From assembly GCA_019426215.1 (NCBI GenBank), contig CM033391.1, positions 7,366,708 through 7,430,707 of the forward strand: a stretch of 64,000 nt of DNA, given 5' to 3'. The notes under the pieces are model-generated. The model saw only the letters and a program-made list of their open reading frames with translations, made no database searches and had not been told where the DNA came from. Below, in pieces: positions 1-14,100 of this stretch (within the stretch, counting starts at the first letter, position 1; every line of letters starts with the position of its first letter). This DNA is from Buddleja alternifolia. Taxonomy: Eukaryota; Streptophyta; Magnoliopsida; Lamiales; Scrophulariaceae. The position numbers and the translations under genes were made by a program.

Positions 1-441
1 TTTGCCTCAATGTTTGTCATGAGTCTGCTCTGTGGGTTATTTTTTTTTTTTAATTTAAAAAAGTTTCTTTCTTTGCATACTAATTTAATTGTTTGAATTT
101 TTGTGCGAGTTCGTTGAGAAACATTTAATAGGCGGGCAAGGAAGGAATAGAATTGTTGTTAGATTATGCCATGATTGATTTATTTCTTGTTTTGTGATAT
201 TGGAACATTGATGCCGCGTGGCAAAGAAAAATAAATTATTTCAATTTAGGATGAGACACTTTTTGCGTAGATATATTATTAGGATCACGCATGAGAATGA
301 GATGTTTTTAGGCACATATATGGAACAATGGTCAAATATTCACGAGACGGAGAATTCTTGGGGTGCGAGTTCTTGCATGCTTTTATTTAGACAAAATGGG
401 ATTCTATTGATAAGGTTTTGTCTATAAATTCCTCTTTCCAG
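1..441 (+). other. TPST intron 1 (presumed)
   Basis: No coding exon is recognisable here. A pyrimidine-rich tract and AG acceptor at 440-441 precede the first visible TPST exon, so this stretch is most likely intron. The exon with the start codon and signal peptide probably lies upstream of the window. Confidence 0.6.
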
Positions 442-3400
442 TTCCTGTCGTAATAAAGGCATCTCCGGAAGATGATGGTTATAAGAAGTGTGAACATACT
501 GTCGAAAAGTGGGCAGCGTCCTCTGTTGATACTGAAGTTAAACATGACAAGCATGCCTTGCGTGATTTGCTGTTTTTCCTTCATGTACCTCGAACAGGAG
601 GGCGAACATACTTTCACTGGTAACTTTTTATTATTTTTAGTGTACTATGCATTACCTGATGTCACCCTCACGTAGGAAAGAAAAGTACTCAAACATTACT
701 TTATTGTCAGTTTCTTGAAGAAGCTGTTCTCTAACAACCAGGAGTGCCCACGGTCTTATGATAAGTTAAGATTTAATCCAAGGTACGTCTTATTGTCCTT
801 ACTCAGTGAATGAGAAATCAGTTTTTAGATTAGGTTGTTGAAAAAGTTATGATGTAATCAACATTGATGAAATTAGCCACTGAGTATATGCTTTCATGAT
901 GCGCTCCTTTTTATAAAATTTGATTTCATTTTATGAGGGGCATTCATAGCCAGGACTACAAATATATGTGAGCTTGGCTGCTTAGGTACTCATAATCTGA
1001 TGTGCAATTGTTGCCTACTTGTAACCATGAAAAGTTCCAAATCCCGGTGGACAATAGTTATTTTCATTAAAAAAGAATTACCGAGAGTATGAATGGACTC
1101 TGCTTCAATAATCTAGTGTGATTCAGCAATTGAGTTGTTAAGTACAAGTTTGCGTTGACAGAATTAGGGTTTGATGACTTGTTTAGAGTTAGTTATTGCA
1201 TTCATAGATTTGGGGATTCATAACTTGTTTATCACCAGTTAATTGAAAGTGATTCAAACGGGAATTTACCAACTCCGGAGTCTATAGCGTAATAGAGATT
1301 TTATCAAATGTTTACTCTTTTATGCCAAAAGAAAGATGGACCAAACCAAAAGCAAAAAAGAAAGACAATGAATGTCTAATTCTGCACTAAATTATTCCAG
1401 CTGGCCCAAGCTGTGGCCTGTAGCCTGTTAGTCTTATCATTTTAGGTTGAAGATACTTACTTTTGATTTCCTCCTCCTGTTAGAGGTGTAGAGCTAATAA
1501 AGATCTGCTGAAATACTTTGTTTGTATAACTTCTGTGAGTAGGCAGAATGCACAAGAGAAGATACTATCAAATAGTTAGTACCACTACACACTTAATTGT
1601 TCATCCTATGTGAAAAGTTATGTTGTGTTTTTATAAATATTTTAGAGATGTTTAAGATATAGATTTTTATTATTATGCAGAAAAACAAACTGCCGGTTAT
1701 TAAGTACACATGATGACTATAGCATGATATCCAAACTTCCCAAGGAGAAAACTTCAGTGATGACAATACTTAGAAGCCCTATTGACCGAGTTTTTAGCAC
1801 TTACGAATTTTCTGTGGAGGTGGCCGCTAGGTTTCTGATTCATCCTAACTTAACATCTGTGGCGAAAATGGCAAGAATGGCCAAACGTGCACGAAAGAAG
1901 ACAAGTGGAGTAAGCACACTGGATATCTGGCCATGGAAATATTTGGTTCCATGGATGAGAGAAGATCTCTTTGCTCGAGTACGTTCACAAACTAGTCTTA
2001 AAGCCTCCTTTTATTGAAACTTTGACTTATTGTTTGGTACAATGTTTCTGTTCAAATGCTTGATCAAGTAGATATTGCGTAAAGAAAATCTCAAACCTGC
2101 TAAAATAAGTTACACATAATCTGTGGTTACATGAAACTTGTTTTGCCATTTCGTGCTTAGTGTCTAGCGACAAGTATTATACTTGCACCGCTATATCACA
2201 TCGCAATGCTATGCTTCTCAATTTAACTTTTTTGTATCTTCAATGGATGTATAGCATTCAGATACTTCATTTGGACTTCTAGAATGTAATGGTTCTTGAA
2301 ATATAAGATTTGCCTGTTTCATCACTGTTTGTGCTTCTAGATTCATTTCTATTTCTAATCCATTTACATCCTGATTCAATTTATTCACAAGGTTACTGCA
2401 TTAACTAATATGATACTTTATAGATGTTTGTATGATGTCTGTCGTTGTCCTCTTGATAGTTCACTTAATACTGTAGTTGCATCTTTCCTAAATGCTTCCC
2501 CCCTCCATAAGACTATGGAGTTTCAGGCAAAATTTAAAGTTTATTCATAAAATGAGAATTTTCTCTATGCCTTTTAAGTTGTACTTTGTAGGTAGAATAA
2601 TGTTTGGGATTACAACCATCAGTTTGCATCATAATACTTCAGATTTTGAAATGTCTTCTGCCCTCTAATTCTGGGAAGATTGCTATGACTGTGATGTGGA
2701 TGTTTGTGAATTTAAAATCCTATCTTACAAGGTGTTCTTCATTTTGTGGCAGAGGGATACTAGAAAACTTAGAGGTCAGTCCCAGTTAGAAACTAATAAC
2801 TCTTATGACATGGAAGACATCTTGATGCCACTACATGAGTACATTCATGAACCTATTGCTCGAGACATTGTCCATAATGGGGCCACCTTCCAGGTATTGC
2901 AGTCTGCTCTGAAATATTTGATCTTTTATGGTTATTCCAACGATGTGGTATTCTAAAACGTTTGCTTAGAAATTGAATTGGTGATGCTGGTGACACTGTT
3001 TTGCTCTTCATTAAGAAGGAATCAGAAGGGGGGGAATTGATACTTTAGAACTGTTTATTTATTTCTAATCATTACTGTGGGCTCTTTGTAAAACTGTTTT
3101 TTCTAAGTTTTTGTCTCAATTGTTTGCGCTTAAACTCTCTTGGAAATCAGAATGAGATAAAGGTACTGCGGCCTGCATTTTTGTGTTAGTAAAAAAAAAA
3201 CTCCTTTTGTGGGGGTGGAGGTGGGTGGGGGTCGTCTTTAGGTAATTGAATCTTTGATCTACATGACTACAAAAGACGTCTATGTGGTTATTTGCTTGTT
3301 AAATGCAATGACAAAAAAATAAGTGGCAAACAATGATAAATCTTCCACTTATTTATTCATTGGGCCATCTTGGTCAAGGATTAAGTCAACGGGACTTCTT

Positions 3401-6400
3401 ATGAAACGGAGGAATGGTAAGTGGATGAATGAATAGTTGATATCACTTCACCTCATGTTGAATCAATAAGCATTATCTTGAGAAAATTCTGCAAAATTTC
3501 TGCTGGAATGATTAATGATTTTGGGAAATTTTTACTAATAGATGTCAAAAGTTTCTCTCTGCATAGGAAATGAATTTTAAGTTGATCTCTTATGCTCTTG
3601 TTGTTTTTGCTGCTTTATGAATTAGGGGTTAGGTACCTTAAGACAATATAAAAAAGTTATTTTGTATGAGTCATTGTTAACTCCATAATTAGTGCCAAGT
3701 TGTGAAAATCTCTACATTTTAGTTTTCTATATGTGCGTGTAATTACTACCATACTTTGTGAACTTATAATTTCTATACTTGAGTAACCCGCATCTTGCAC
3801 TTGTTGATGTAAATAATTATGTAATTTCCCATGGTTGACGTAAACTAAGAATGTGTACAGAATTGAGGCCAACATGCTGGATATATGCACGATTGGCTTT
3901 ACATATACATTCTCATAGATGGGTGTAACTGTTTTGACATATCGCATCCCAATAATATGCAATAGGGATAATTACAAAAAACTCCCCAACTTATGGGCTA
4001 TATACAGCCCCCTCCCTCATCTTTGACGAATTACATCCACCTCCCTAAAAAGAGGATGTCCAATGTAAACTAACGAAAAGTGCTGAAATGTCCGTTTTGC
4101 CCTCAAGTAAAACAGCCATAAAAACTGAAAAGAAAAGAAATTATCTGAAATTTTGCAAAAGACACTTATACCCCTCGAGCTAAAATTAAGATTAAAAGCC
4201 AATACTTCATTTTTTATATTTGTACATATGTATATTGTATATATAGACAAAATCATATAAATATTATATATATATAAAAATATATTTTTTTTTTGTTCAA
4301 CCCAAATCCCCTCCCACCACCTCGCGCCGCCACCCCCTTCTATCACCTCGCGCAGCCATCTCCAAACACTCCCTTCTGCCACAGTACTCACACACACACA
4401 AAAATCAAACATTGCCCTTAATTTTGTGCGTGTCTACGTGTAATTTTGTGTGTTTGTGTGTGTGTGTATCATCTTCCCAGATATGAAGACAATGAACAGT
4501 GATTTTTATTTTTTCTTAATTTTATATAAAAAATATTTATATGATTTTGTATATATATATATATAGGTATATAATAATAATATACATATGTACATATATA
4601 TTATGTGTATATATATATATATATGTATTTTTTTTTAACTTTAATCTTATTTTATATATATATATATATATTATGTATATTATATGTTATATTAATATGA
4701 TTTTTGTTAAAATATATATGCATATATATATATATATATATATATCACAGAAAATATATTATTTTTTTAATTTATTATATAATTCTTGCATATTAGATAC
4801 TATATTTATATGATTTTTGTTAATATATATATATATATCAAAAAAATATGTTTTTTGTATTTTTGTGTTTAAAAATTTATTATTTTTGTGTTATTAGAAT
4901 TTCTAAATATTTTATTAAACCAATTACAACTACCTCCCTGAATTTCTGAAGAGATTGCATTCAACCCTTCACATGAAAAGGGTAGGCTCGTCCGAAAAAA
5001 TAGTCAACATTCACACCAGGTCATCCAGGGGCAAAATCGGATTTCTAAAAAAATTAAGTGATGACGTCATCATTTTTCGTACGAAAAGTTAATGGAAGGA
5101 GCTGATTGTTTAGTCGGCCAATAAACTTAGGGAGGTGGATGTAATTCGCCAAAGATGAGGGGGGGGCTGTATATAGCCCATAAGTTAGGGAGTTTTTTTT
5201 TTGTAATTATCCCTATGCAATAATGCAAGGTATCTAGAATACTGTGAATTAACCAATATCCTTGCACTTAGGCAATCATATATGCATACCCAGTTGCCCA
5301 TAGACCGAGTTGTTGGCAAAAGGAAAAACATAAAGTGGCATGCCGCACCATTGTGCCATCCAGTTTATGCAACTTTATGAAATTTAGTTATGAAAAGTTC
5401 TTTTTTAGCTAATAGTTCGGAGAATATGGGTGGGAGTTGCTATTTTGTGATGGCCTAAGTGTGGAATTTTGTTGGCATAAAATTGATCTCTGTGATTCTG
5501 CCAAAAATGAGTAGGAGAGCCTTCAAAAGCATTCTAAATCCCACTTGAAAGTTAGAGTATGTTGCTTTTCCAATTCTTTTAGGTTTTACCACCCGTATTT
5601 TTATAGATTAATTGGAGGGAACTTCGGTCATACTTAGCTGGTTTGGATGTGATAAGTCTGCAGAAGGAATATGTTACCTCCATTTGAATACGTTATAGGG
5701 TTAAAGTTCTGATAATACTAATTATGCTTGTGATTAAAAGGTTATGGAAAGATAAAAATATTCATTTCAGTAAATGACTAATGATAAATCAATCAGTCAA
5801 TTGATGTACGGTTGGGGAGCCCAATTGGTATGGCGTCAGATTAGAAGTATCAACTGATTACAATAATTACCAATAAAACAAAACAGTATTTGATTTGGTA
5901 TTGAAGCTCGGGTTATTATGAGACCATTATTCACAGACGAGATTATCTGGCATGTATGGAGGTCATAAATTGATGAATTATGATTTGTAGAAGATACTTC
6001 CTACACTTCATATTATATCTGTGGAAAAAATATATTGCTTTATCCTCCAAGATTAGCATTATTTATTTAGATGGATATGGATGGAAATTATGCATTTGGT
6101 TGCATTATTACATAACTATTGTCGCAATAACATATGATGCGCTATTTATGAACTTATATGTGTTTCTCGATTGTATGCGTCCTGTTTGACTGGTTTTTTC
6201 CTTTTTCTTGAACTCTTAGATTACAGGTCTCACAAACAACTCTTATTTTGGGGAAGCACATGAAGTACGTCATTGTGTACAAAAGTATAACAACCTTGGT
6301 GAATATGTGCTTAAAGTTGCAAAGGTAATAGGAAGGTCTCAATAAGCATGTCAGACATTGATTATGTTCATTTATGTTCTTATAGGAAACCAAAAGGAAG

Positions 6401-8643
6401 GCTAATTACACGTACAACCCCTCACTTATTGGATAATTATCATGAGTCGCCTGAGGTTTTACAAATTACCAGGATGACATTGTAATATGCTTTTGCTGAC
6501 CGAGGAAGTTATGATAATTTCTCAAACCTCGGGATGCTTTTCGTAATTAAACTAACGCCTAAAAGAATTTATGTTCTGAAATGAATTTTTTTTCAATTTT
6601 ATGTTTTGAATCATGGTAGAGCGTTGTAAATCTTGCAGAAAAGGTTGGATGATATGCTGTATGTTGGACTTACCGAGAACCATAAAGAATCAGCCACTAT
6701 TTTTGCAAATGTTGTTGGTGCACAGGTGATATCTCAGCACACAATATCAAATAATGCTTCAGGTTAGTTGTCTGAAGGAATTAGTTTGGGTTGTACTCCA
6801 AGTGTCTTTATTGCCAGTAACATTGTTAGGGATGATTCTGGATGTTAATTATCTCTGTGTTCCAATATTGGGAAGAGCTTTGACCTAAAGAACTCCAAAT
6901 TCAAAATATACAAAAATGAATTGAAAATTTGGGGCATGTGTCTCTCTAAGTTAACTAATAGAATTATCAATTTATATTTGATATATTGTTATAAAAAGTT
7001 AATTATTATATCCATAACATTAACCTTTTTATTACATGTTTAGTTTTAAATATCTTTTTACATGTAATATGTATATTTATTATCTATAATCTGATGATGA
7101 AGTGGCAAGATGAGAATTAGTATCCTTAACCATGTTCTACTCTGCTGCAGAACAGAGCTCATCGCTTCTCGATACAACATCTGATGCTAATGATCAAGTA
7201 AGAACCTCACGTCTTTCACCTATAATTGTTTTGACAATCAAAATTTCTTACAGTCAAGTGTATTATTTTTCTGAATTACAGGTTAATAACACTGATCAAC
7301 AGCTAAACAAAGTTCCATCAACTGGCAAGGACGAAGCAGCACGTGGAAATGTGTGTGTTCATGAATTTCTCGGCTTTTTCATCTTTTTTGCTTTTTATCA
7401 TATCTGAGGTTTGGAACTTGCCGTGTTTTGTTAACTTTTTCATTAAGGTCTCTCTGTCATTCTATCAGATGACTGTTGGGAAACTAATGGAAGCATATGA
7501 GACCTGTATTTCATCACTAAGAAACTCCCAAGCGGAACGGCGTGTAAATTCTCTGAAGCGAATTTCCCCAGCAAACTTTACGAAAGAGGTATGATATCTT
7601 AAATTGTCTGAATTTGCTTCCTGCTTTTTAATTATCACGATAGTTTATAGGGACAATTACCTGCACACCCCCTCACCTATTGGTTAATTACCTCAAGCTC
7701 CTTGAGGTCATGCAAATTACCGACTCCCTGACAGTGTCAGATCATGACAACTCAGAATATATGGGTTGAAATTGTACTATGTTTCTTACGGAGATGCGAG
7801 AAATTGTAATGTTTTTATTGACAGGAATGTTGTGAGAATTTCTCAAATCTCAGGGTGTTTTTCCTAATTAGGGTTTCACGCAGTCCTATTTGATTTACCC
7901 TATTTTATACTCTCATGGAAGACACTAATACCGTTAGCCTAAATCTTTACAGGCTCGTCGTCAGGTTCCTGAGTCGCTTATCCAGGAGATAGCATCACTC
8001 AACAGCCTAGATGTAGAGCTCTATAATTATGCTCAACGCATCTTCAAGAAGCAACAGGCACATATGACAACGCAGAGCATGGTGTATTCTGTAAGTTAAA
8101 GCTATCTCGAATTCCAATTCTTGATGCAATTTTTGTTGAAACTTTTTGGCTTCCATATAGGGGTGAAATTATAATATGTTTTTCCTGACATGGGAAATTG
8201 TGGCAATTGCTCAAATTTCAATGTATATTTCGTAATTAGGGTCTTACGCATGGATGTTTATGTAATTTAGCCTAATCTTTTCTTTTTATATCAGTGGACA
8301 AATATTATGACGAATCTAGAATCAAAATGTCATTTTTGTATCAAGTGGATTAGGTGATTTATACATCTAGTCTAGTCTTGTCAATAATGTAGTTTTGCAT
8401 TTGTCTCTTGATGCTATTCGTCAAAAAACTCGAAAAAAAAATTGTTCGGTCATAGATCTCACTATTTCATGGTATTGACTGCAGGAAAGTCTAGCGACCG
8501 CTCTCTCCATGAGCCCATCTCCCAATTTCTACAGCTCGCCTTCTTGGAGATTCATATCCTTGGCCATCATGGGGCCGTCCTTGCTAATCTTTATTTTTCT
8601 CTTTGTAAATGCAAGAAGAAGAACATCAAAAGTTAAATTATAA
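442..8643 (+). CDS. TPST: Tyrosylprotein sulfotransferase, 3' eleven exons (first exon missing)
   Basis: The enzyme transfers sulfate from PAPS to tyrosines of secreted peptides (PSK, RGF and PSY types) in the Golgi. Exons read by eye with consensus borders: 442-619, 711-782, 1681-1978, 2753-2893, 6220-6324, 6639-6762, 7151-7197, 7282-7350, 7469-7588, 7953-8090, 8485-8643 (TAA stop). They join in frame without a stop and give 482 residues; Arabidopsis TPST is about 500, so only the signal-peptide exon is lacking. Visible motifs are PRTGGRTYFH (5'-phosphosulfate loop, exon at 442), RSPIDRVFSTY (3'-phosphate site, about 1771), STLDIWPWKYLVPWMRED, and near the C-terminus a hydrophobic membrane segment (ISLAIMGPSLLIFIFLFV) followed by a short basic tail. 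This type I layout is typical of plant TPST and unlike the animal type II enzyme. The intron 2894-6219 is swollen by a transposon. Exon borders around the less conserved 7151-7350 part are the least certain. Confidence 0.93.
3965..5213. mobile_element. Non-autonomous MULE-like element in TPST intron (1249 bp, 9-bp TSD)
   Basis: The two ends form inverted repeats of roughly 85 bp, beginning GGGATAATTACA, with motifs about ACTTATGGGCTATATACAG and the AAAGATGAGG/CCTCATCTTT block mirrored at the other end. A perfect 9-bp duplication, TATGCAATA, flanks it (3956-3964 and 5214-5222), which points to the Mutator-like superfamily. The interior is AT-rich with several (AT)n tracts and no transposase, so it is non-autonomous. 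ORF-like stretches inside have repetitive composition and are not genes. Confidence 0.85.
6401..6560 (+). mobile_element. Small MULE-like MITE remnant in TPST intron
   Basis: The sequence resembles the element at 7650-7900: a left part with GGCTAATTACAC and CCCTCACTTATTGG, and a right part with AATTTCTCAAACCTCGGGATG and CGTAATTA. It lies wholly within the intron after exon 6220-6324. No clean target duplication was found. Confidence 0.5.
7650..7900 (+). mobile_element. MULE-like MITE in TPST intron (251 bp)
   Basis: The ends read GGGACAATTACC and (inverted) GGGTAAATC. Flanks are TAGTTTATA (7641-7649) and TATTTTATA (7901-7909), a 9-bp duplication with one mismatch. The interior matches the 6401 and 8165 copies. 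It has no coding capacity. Confidence 0.6.
8165..8275 (+). mobile_element. 5'-truncated copy of the same MITE family
   Basis: Only the right half of the 7650-7900 family is recognisable, including ATTGCTCAAATTTCAATG and CGTAATTAGGGTCTTACGC. It sits in the last TPST intron. Confidence 0.45.
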
Positions 8644-10472
8644 CACAACTACAAAAGAATATGGTAGAAAAAAGTGTACATCTTCAAAAAGACGGTCGAG
8701 CCTTCTTGAACTTCAGTGACGAGCAGTTTTGTTGAGAGTCGGGTTTACTCGTTCTATACTGGAGTCCAAAAACATAGCTAAAGTTAACCGAGTCGTATAA
8801 TTTTCACGGTCACAATGTACTATAACCAGGAGCGACTGAGAGATTCTTCATCAGATGACTTCATACGAGCTGAGGATCAAAAGTTTCGAGGTTCGTAAAT
8901 TAAGTTATATCTTGGTTTGTGTTTTTGGCCAAAAGCTCAGATTCTTGGTTTATATGAGATTAATTCAGGTGTAAAAATTTATAAAATTATTGGAAAAATG
9001 ATAATCTTATTTTGCTTTTCTTCCTGGAGCCTGAGATGAGGAAAATTTGCCTCAACAGATTTCACAATACTCTTGTCTAATTGTCGGCAATTGCTATATG
9101 AATTTACCAAAAAATTCATATTGTCACATAATGTTTCTTTCATTAGCGCTCGCTAGGGCAATAGCATGACTTGATCATTATAGTCATACCGACAAATTAG
9201 GAAATAAGTCTTAATTTTCATTGGATCAAGTATTATAAGTCGAACCATTAACCCATAATAAATTTACATAAGTTGCATGCTGTACATCTTCAGTGATATA
9301 TTCAAGCGAAAAGTTCAGAAAATTCACACCAGACCATCCATGTAAAATGATGAGTTGTACGTCCTCCGTGAGATTGGGAATGACATTAAAGAGTTATAAG
9401 CCATTGAACAACCCAAGTAAAATATTGTTATGGGAATGAATAAAGCAAATATTTGACATTTACATACATACATACATATAATAATAATAATAAAAAAAAA
9501 ATCAAAAAATAAAAAGTCCTATGCTCACATGTGAGGTGTTGGGATCTTAAACTCCTGCTGGCCTTGCTCTTAAATTCTGGTTCAGAAATATAGGACCGTC
9601 TCTCACTCTACATTAAATATTCGGCCCTAAGATATAGTACAATGAACGTGATGCTACTGCTCCAAACTCCCTCATTTCAATTTCTTATAGGCTGTTTGTT
9701 TATTGCTTTTGAGGAAGCGTTTCGAATTTTAATCTGGCCGAACAATGTGAAGCGCATAATCAAAGGGTAAAAGATGCTGAATTATAATGCGAAAACTCTT
9801 TGAAAAAATGTTCTTACATAATTAGACATGGACATGACACCGACGTGGCTCTTACATGCCAAATGAAGTGCCAATTATAATAAAGAAATAAAATAATCGG
9901 GCGGACGTGGACATGACACAAACATAATTGCCACCTCGTTCAACGCATTTCTTGCACTGTCAAATTTCCTTCCATACAGGAATTACAAAGTTGTAGACAA
10001 CCATGTTACACATATCTTGTACTGAAATTACGTATTTCATGTTAGTATCTTCTCGTGCCCGTATAACTAAACATGTTTCCTTGTATAATAGCTGCAAACT
10101 GTAGGTTGTAAATTGAAATTCATGAATTTCAAAGATCATTCCAATAATATATATATATAATTCTCCCAATTTCTAATGAATATTGTAACAAGAGTTTTAA
10201 AACATACACAAAAGCTTCTTTGATCTTCTATAAGTGTTTGATATTTTCATATTATATTATGCATCATGTAAATACGTCAAATGTACGTACTATATATGAA
10301 ATATATATGTGTAATAAAATAATTTATACATGTATGAATTTGTGATTTGAAAAGCAGAGTATCTAACGATATTAGAAGATCCGGATTGCTATAAAATTAG
10401 GAAAATGGTTTTGATATCTTTTATGTGATTGCCAATATATATTCACAATAACTAAAGAAAAGTTGGCTTGAG
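8644..10472. other. TPST 3' region and intergenic DNA
   Basis: The 3' UTR of TPST must begin here, but no single poly(A) signal stands out. The rest is AT-rich with a short (ATA)n run at about 9478-9500. No gene is recognised; the short ORFs lack codon structure or family motifs. Confidence 0.5.
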
Positions 10473-10671
10473 GAACGGAGCCGGGGGCGGGGGCTGGTGG
10501 GGGCAAGCCCCAACTTTGGAAAAATATTTTTTTTTTATACAAATTTTTTAAATTTAAAATTTCACACCCGCAACCCCCCCTTCCCCCTCAAAAAAAAAAT
10601 AATCTCCAATTTTGAATTTTTTGTTTTGTATTAACCCCAAACCTATATTCCTGACTCCGACCCTAATTAGC
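10473..10671. mobile_element. Decayed hAT-like MITE remnant
   Basis: The left end (CGGAGCCGGGGGCGGGGGC) and right end (CTGACTCCGACCC) resemble the ends of the 51517-51896 element. The interior is AT-rich with a poly-T tract and a C-rich stretch. No target duplication could be found, so the boundaries are approximate. Confidence 0.4.
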
Positions 10672-10931
10672 ATATAATAGAAATTTAGTTAGTTCAGTGA
10701 AACACGAGATAGTATTGTAAATTTACTATCAATTAGTTGAGATTTGTCCACTTTGCTTGGTAATCATTAAATTCAAACAAATCATGATAGTTCCATCATA
10801 CCAACAAATTATATTAGTCCCATGCCAGCAAATAAAATCGTTAGGAGAAGGAACGTTTCTCAAAGTAAAGTTGTGAGTTTGATTTTGATTACGAGTATAT
10901 AAATCAAATATATTTATGTACTAAGATATTA

Positions 10932-11158
10932 GGAAAAATCACAAGCAGACTCCCTCACTTATTGTGTAATTATTAAAATTACGTCTCACTTATTGAAAAT
11001 TATCTACACACCCTTTCATGAGTCTGTTTGTATGATTTACAGGGTAAAATTATAATATTAAGATATTCTTAACACGAGAAGGTATATTGGTAATTTTCAA
11101 TAAATAATGGGGGTTTGGTAATTACACAATAAGTGAGAGGACTATGTGTAATTTTCCC
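10932..11158. mobile_element. MULE-like MITE (227 bp)
   Basis: Inverted ends of about 40 bp share CTCACTTATTGTGTAATTA. The outer bases are GGAAAAATCAC at the left and (inverted) GGGAAAATTACAC at the right. Flanks are AAGATATTA (10923-10931) and TAGATATTA (11159-11167), so eight of nine bases are duplicated. Confidence 0.65.
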
Positions 11159-11167
11159 TAGATATTA

Positions 11168-14100
11168 ATTAGGCTAAAACATTAGTGGATAGTGGAAAAT
11201 GGACTCATCCCATTAACACTATTGCTTAACATATAGTCTCAACCGCAAGAAAATTCGACAAGACATTCTCTGCAACGTGAAACTCCTATGCATTCACTAT
11301 ATTAACAGAAGAGTCGACGAAGCCCACCTCTAAGGACGAAACTAATGTTAAAAAGTAATAGAGATTCTGATCGTTACCCTCATCGATGTCGATCGACGTG
11401 TGAGTCTTTTTTTTTTATTTTATTAGTGTTTGTTAATTGTAATACATATCAGTTGATTTTATATGGTTATTATTTGACATTCATGACACGTATTATGTAA
11501 TCCATTCTTTCAAAAAAAAAAAATTAAACGAAGAAATAAATGAAAGCAAAATTCAAAAACCAAATGAATTTGCCTTTGTTCATAAGCCACACACCATCAT
11601 GGAGGGGACCCCTCTCTTTTGATCAATCATGGAAGATAACATTCAAACAAATGGGCCCCATTCTCCAACCAAACAAAGGCATCATGTCCCTCAAAAATAT
11701 GTCATGCTACAGACCACCATATTTTCCCTTGCACCGGCACAACACTCAATAAGTGACACCTTGATAGTAAGAAAACAGAGTTAGTATGCAAAAAAGAAAA
11801 AAAAAATAGAAACATTTTTTTATATTCCCTTTCCATATAATCTTTGAATATGGATTTTGCTGGATTGTACAATATCTTCTTTGCATACGCTTTTACAAAA
11901 TGGAAAATGAAAAGTTATAGTGATATATGGAAAATGGATAAAAATGAAATTGGCATTTCTAGTATTTTGGTGTTCACAATGATTTGATAGGTACATGAGT
12001 TTCAATATAAATATCAGAGTGCTACCACATAAATAATTCTCATCATTTCTTAGTTATTTATGGTTTTTTTAAAATAATCAAAAGCACCCTAATTATATGA
12101 AATACTAAAAATGTACCAATTAGGGGCGTACGATGTGCGAGTTGAGGCAATTTTATCATTTTTTTGTTTTGACCCGATATTTGCGCTTTTGAAATTTCTT
12201 AGGCCGAGTCCCGTCCAAAAAATCTCCAACCCAAACCTTGCGATCTACTTGGGTTGGGTTGGGTTGGGGTAGTTTTTGCGTTTTCTAACACTTTAAATGT
12301 TTAAACTAATTAATAAAAACTGTTCGGGGATTGCAATTCCAAAAACTTGGCATTTTTGCTTCCAATAAGACTATCGAAGTAATTTTGTGCTCAATAATAT
12401 TATAGTATTTATTATTAAACAATCAACGTATTACTAACACTAGCATCCATTAGCAACGCTTATGCTTAGCGACTCAAGCACATAACATTTAATTTATTGA
12501 GAAATCACAACAGTTTTATGTTTAGAAGGCCTGTCAATCGGGCTTTAGGAGCTGAGCTTTAGCTCGCTTGAGCTCAAACTGCATCGAGCCTATCGACCAT
12601 AGGCTCAAACTCAGCCCATATTACCTTTTTTTGGCTAGGCTCACATATTTTTACGAGTTTCAGGTTTATTTCGGGCCGACTCAAATTGGCAAAAAAATTT
12701 TACTTCAAGAAATGCATAAAAATACTAATTTTGCATACTAATTTCAAATACTATAAAAGAAAACGCAGAAAAAATGGTCAATACATAATTTATTTGAGAT
12801 TTTTTTATGTTTATAGTACAATATTTTGGTTAAAGTACCAAATATTATTTTTTTGTTAATAACATTATGAGAATTTATCTTGGAACAAATGAGTTGTTTA
12901 ACCAATAATAATTGATAGGTCATTAAAACGGTAGGACATCATGGCAACAACATTTGCACCCAATTTTTCTGCTCTTATTTGTATAAAAGTCAAAGTATGA
13001 AAATGCTTGGCAATCGACATTTTAAGCGTGATATAAAGGATATTATTAATGTTTAATATATATATTCTAATTTTTAATCGAGTAGGATTTATTTTGAGCG
13101 GATTCATTTTAAGTTCAAGCTCGGCTCATAAATTAATCGGGCCTAATTTAAAGGCTCAAACTCAGCCCTACTCATGTTTAATTAAACTCGGCGACTATAT
13201 ACGGGCCGAGCTGTCGGACTTCGAGCAGCCCGACTCAATTGATCATTGTAATGTTTACTTTAAATTTTCCTCATCAAACTATCACGTTATACTTATCTTT
13301 AACTTAACTAAGAATTTATGATTAGAATACTATAAGCAAGTACATTTGAGTTCTTTTTTGAATTTGTATCAAGCCTGCAAATATGGAAAGAAACCTTTAT
13401 GAATATAATATATTAAAATACATAGAGGAAAAAATATAGTTTAGTATTGAGGCAGAGATTAATTAATAAATAATTATTAAGTATTATGTATAAATAAAAG
13501 TGTAATTAATATATACATACATATATATATATCAATCTATTGCTATTTTTTTTATATATATATATTCTTTTTTATTGTTGATATAAAAATAATTTAAATT
13601 TTAAGTTGAAACGCAGAAAAATAAAACACATTAGCTCAACTTGATACCTTTGTTGACAATAGTTAACCAGTACACTCTTAATTATATAATATTTTACATG
13701 TAAATATATAAATGAATAGATTCATAAAATTGTAATAATATATATATGAGTGTATGTGCGTGTGTGTGTATATATATTCATGAAGAAAAAACTCAAAAAC
13801 CATGCAGCATAAAACCATTCAATCACGAGGAAAAACGTATACATACATGATTGATACTCTTTTTTTCTTTTTCTTTTTTCCTTTTGTAAGTGGACATTTG
13901 GTTGCCTCGAGGTCATGAATTCTCATATTTTATCACGAAAAATATTAAATTATCTTCTCAACTCATCCAAATATTTTAGACAGATGGACTCATTTATTTC
14001 TTGTTGAGTTCTATATGTAGTTTGATAAATGCTTTATTAGAAAATTTTATGCTTTGTAGAAAATACATCAATAACTTAAGATATTATATTCTTTCTTCAT

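Noticed and set aside
4017..4813. Reading frames of 90-131 codons in TPST intron
   Set aside because: They lie inside the non-autonomous element and reflect (AT)n tracts; no family resemblance.
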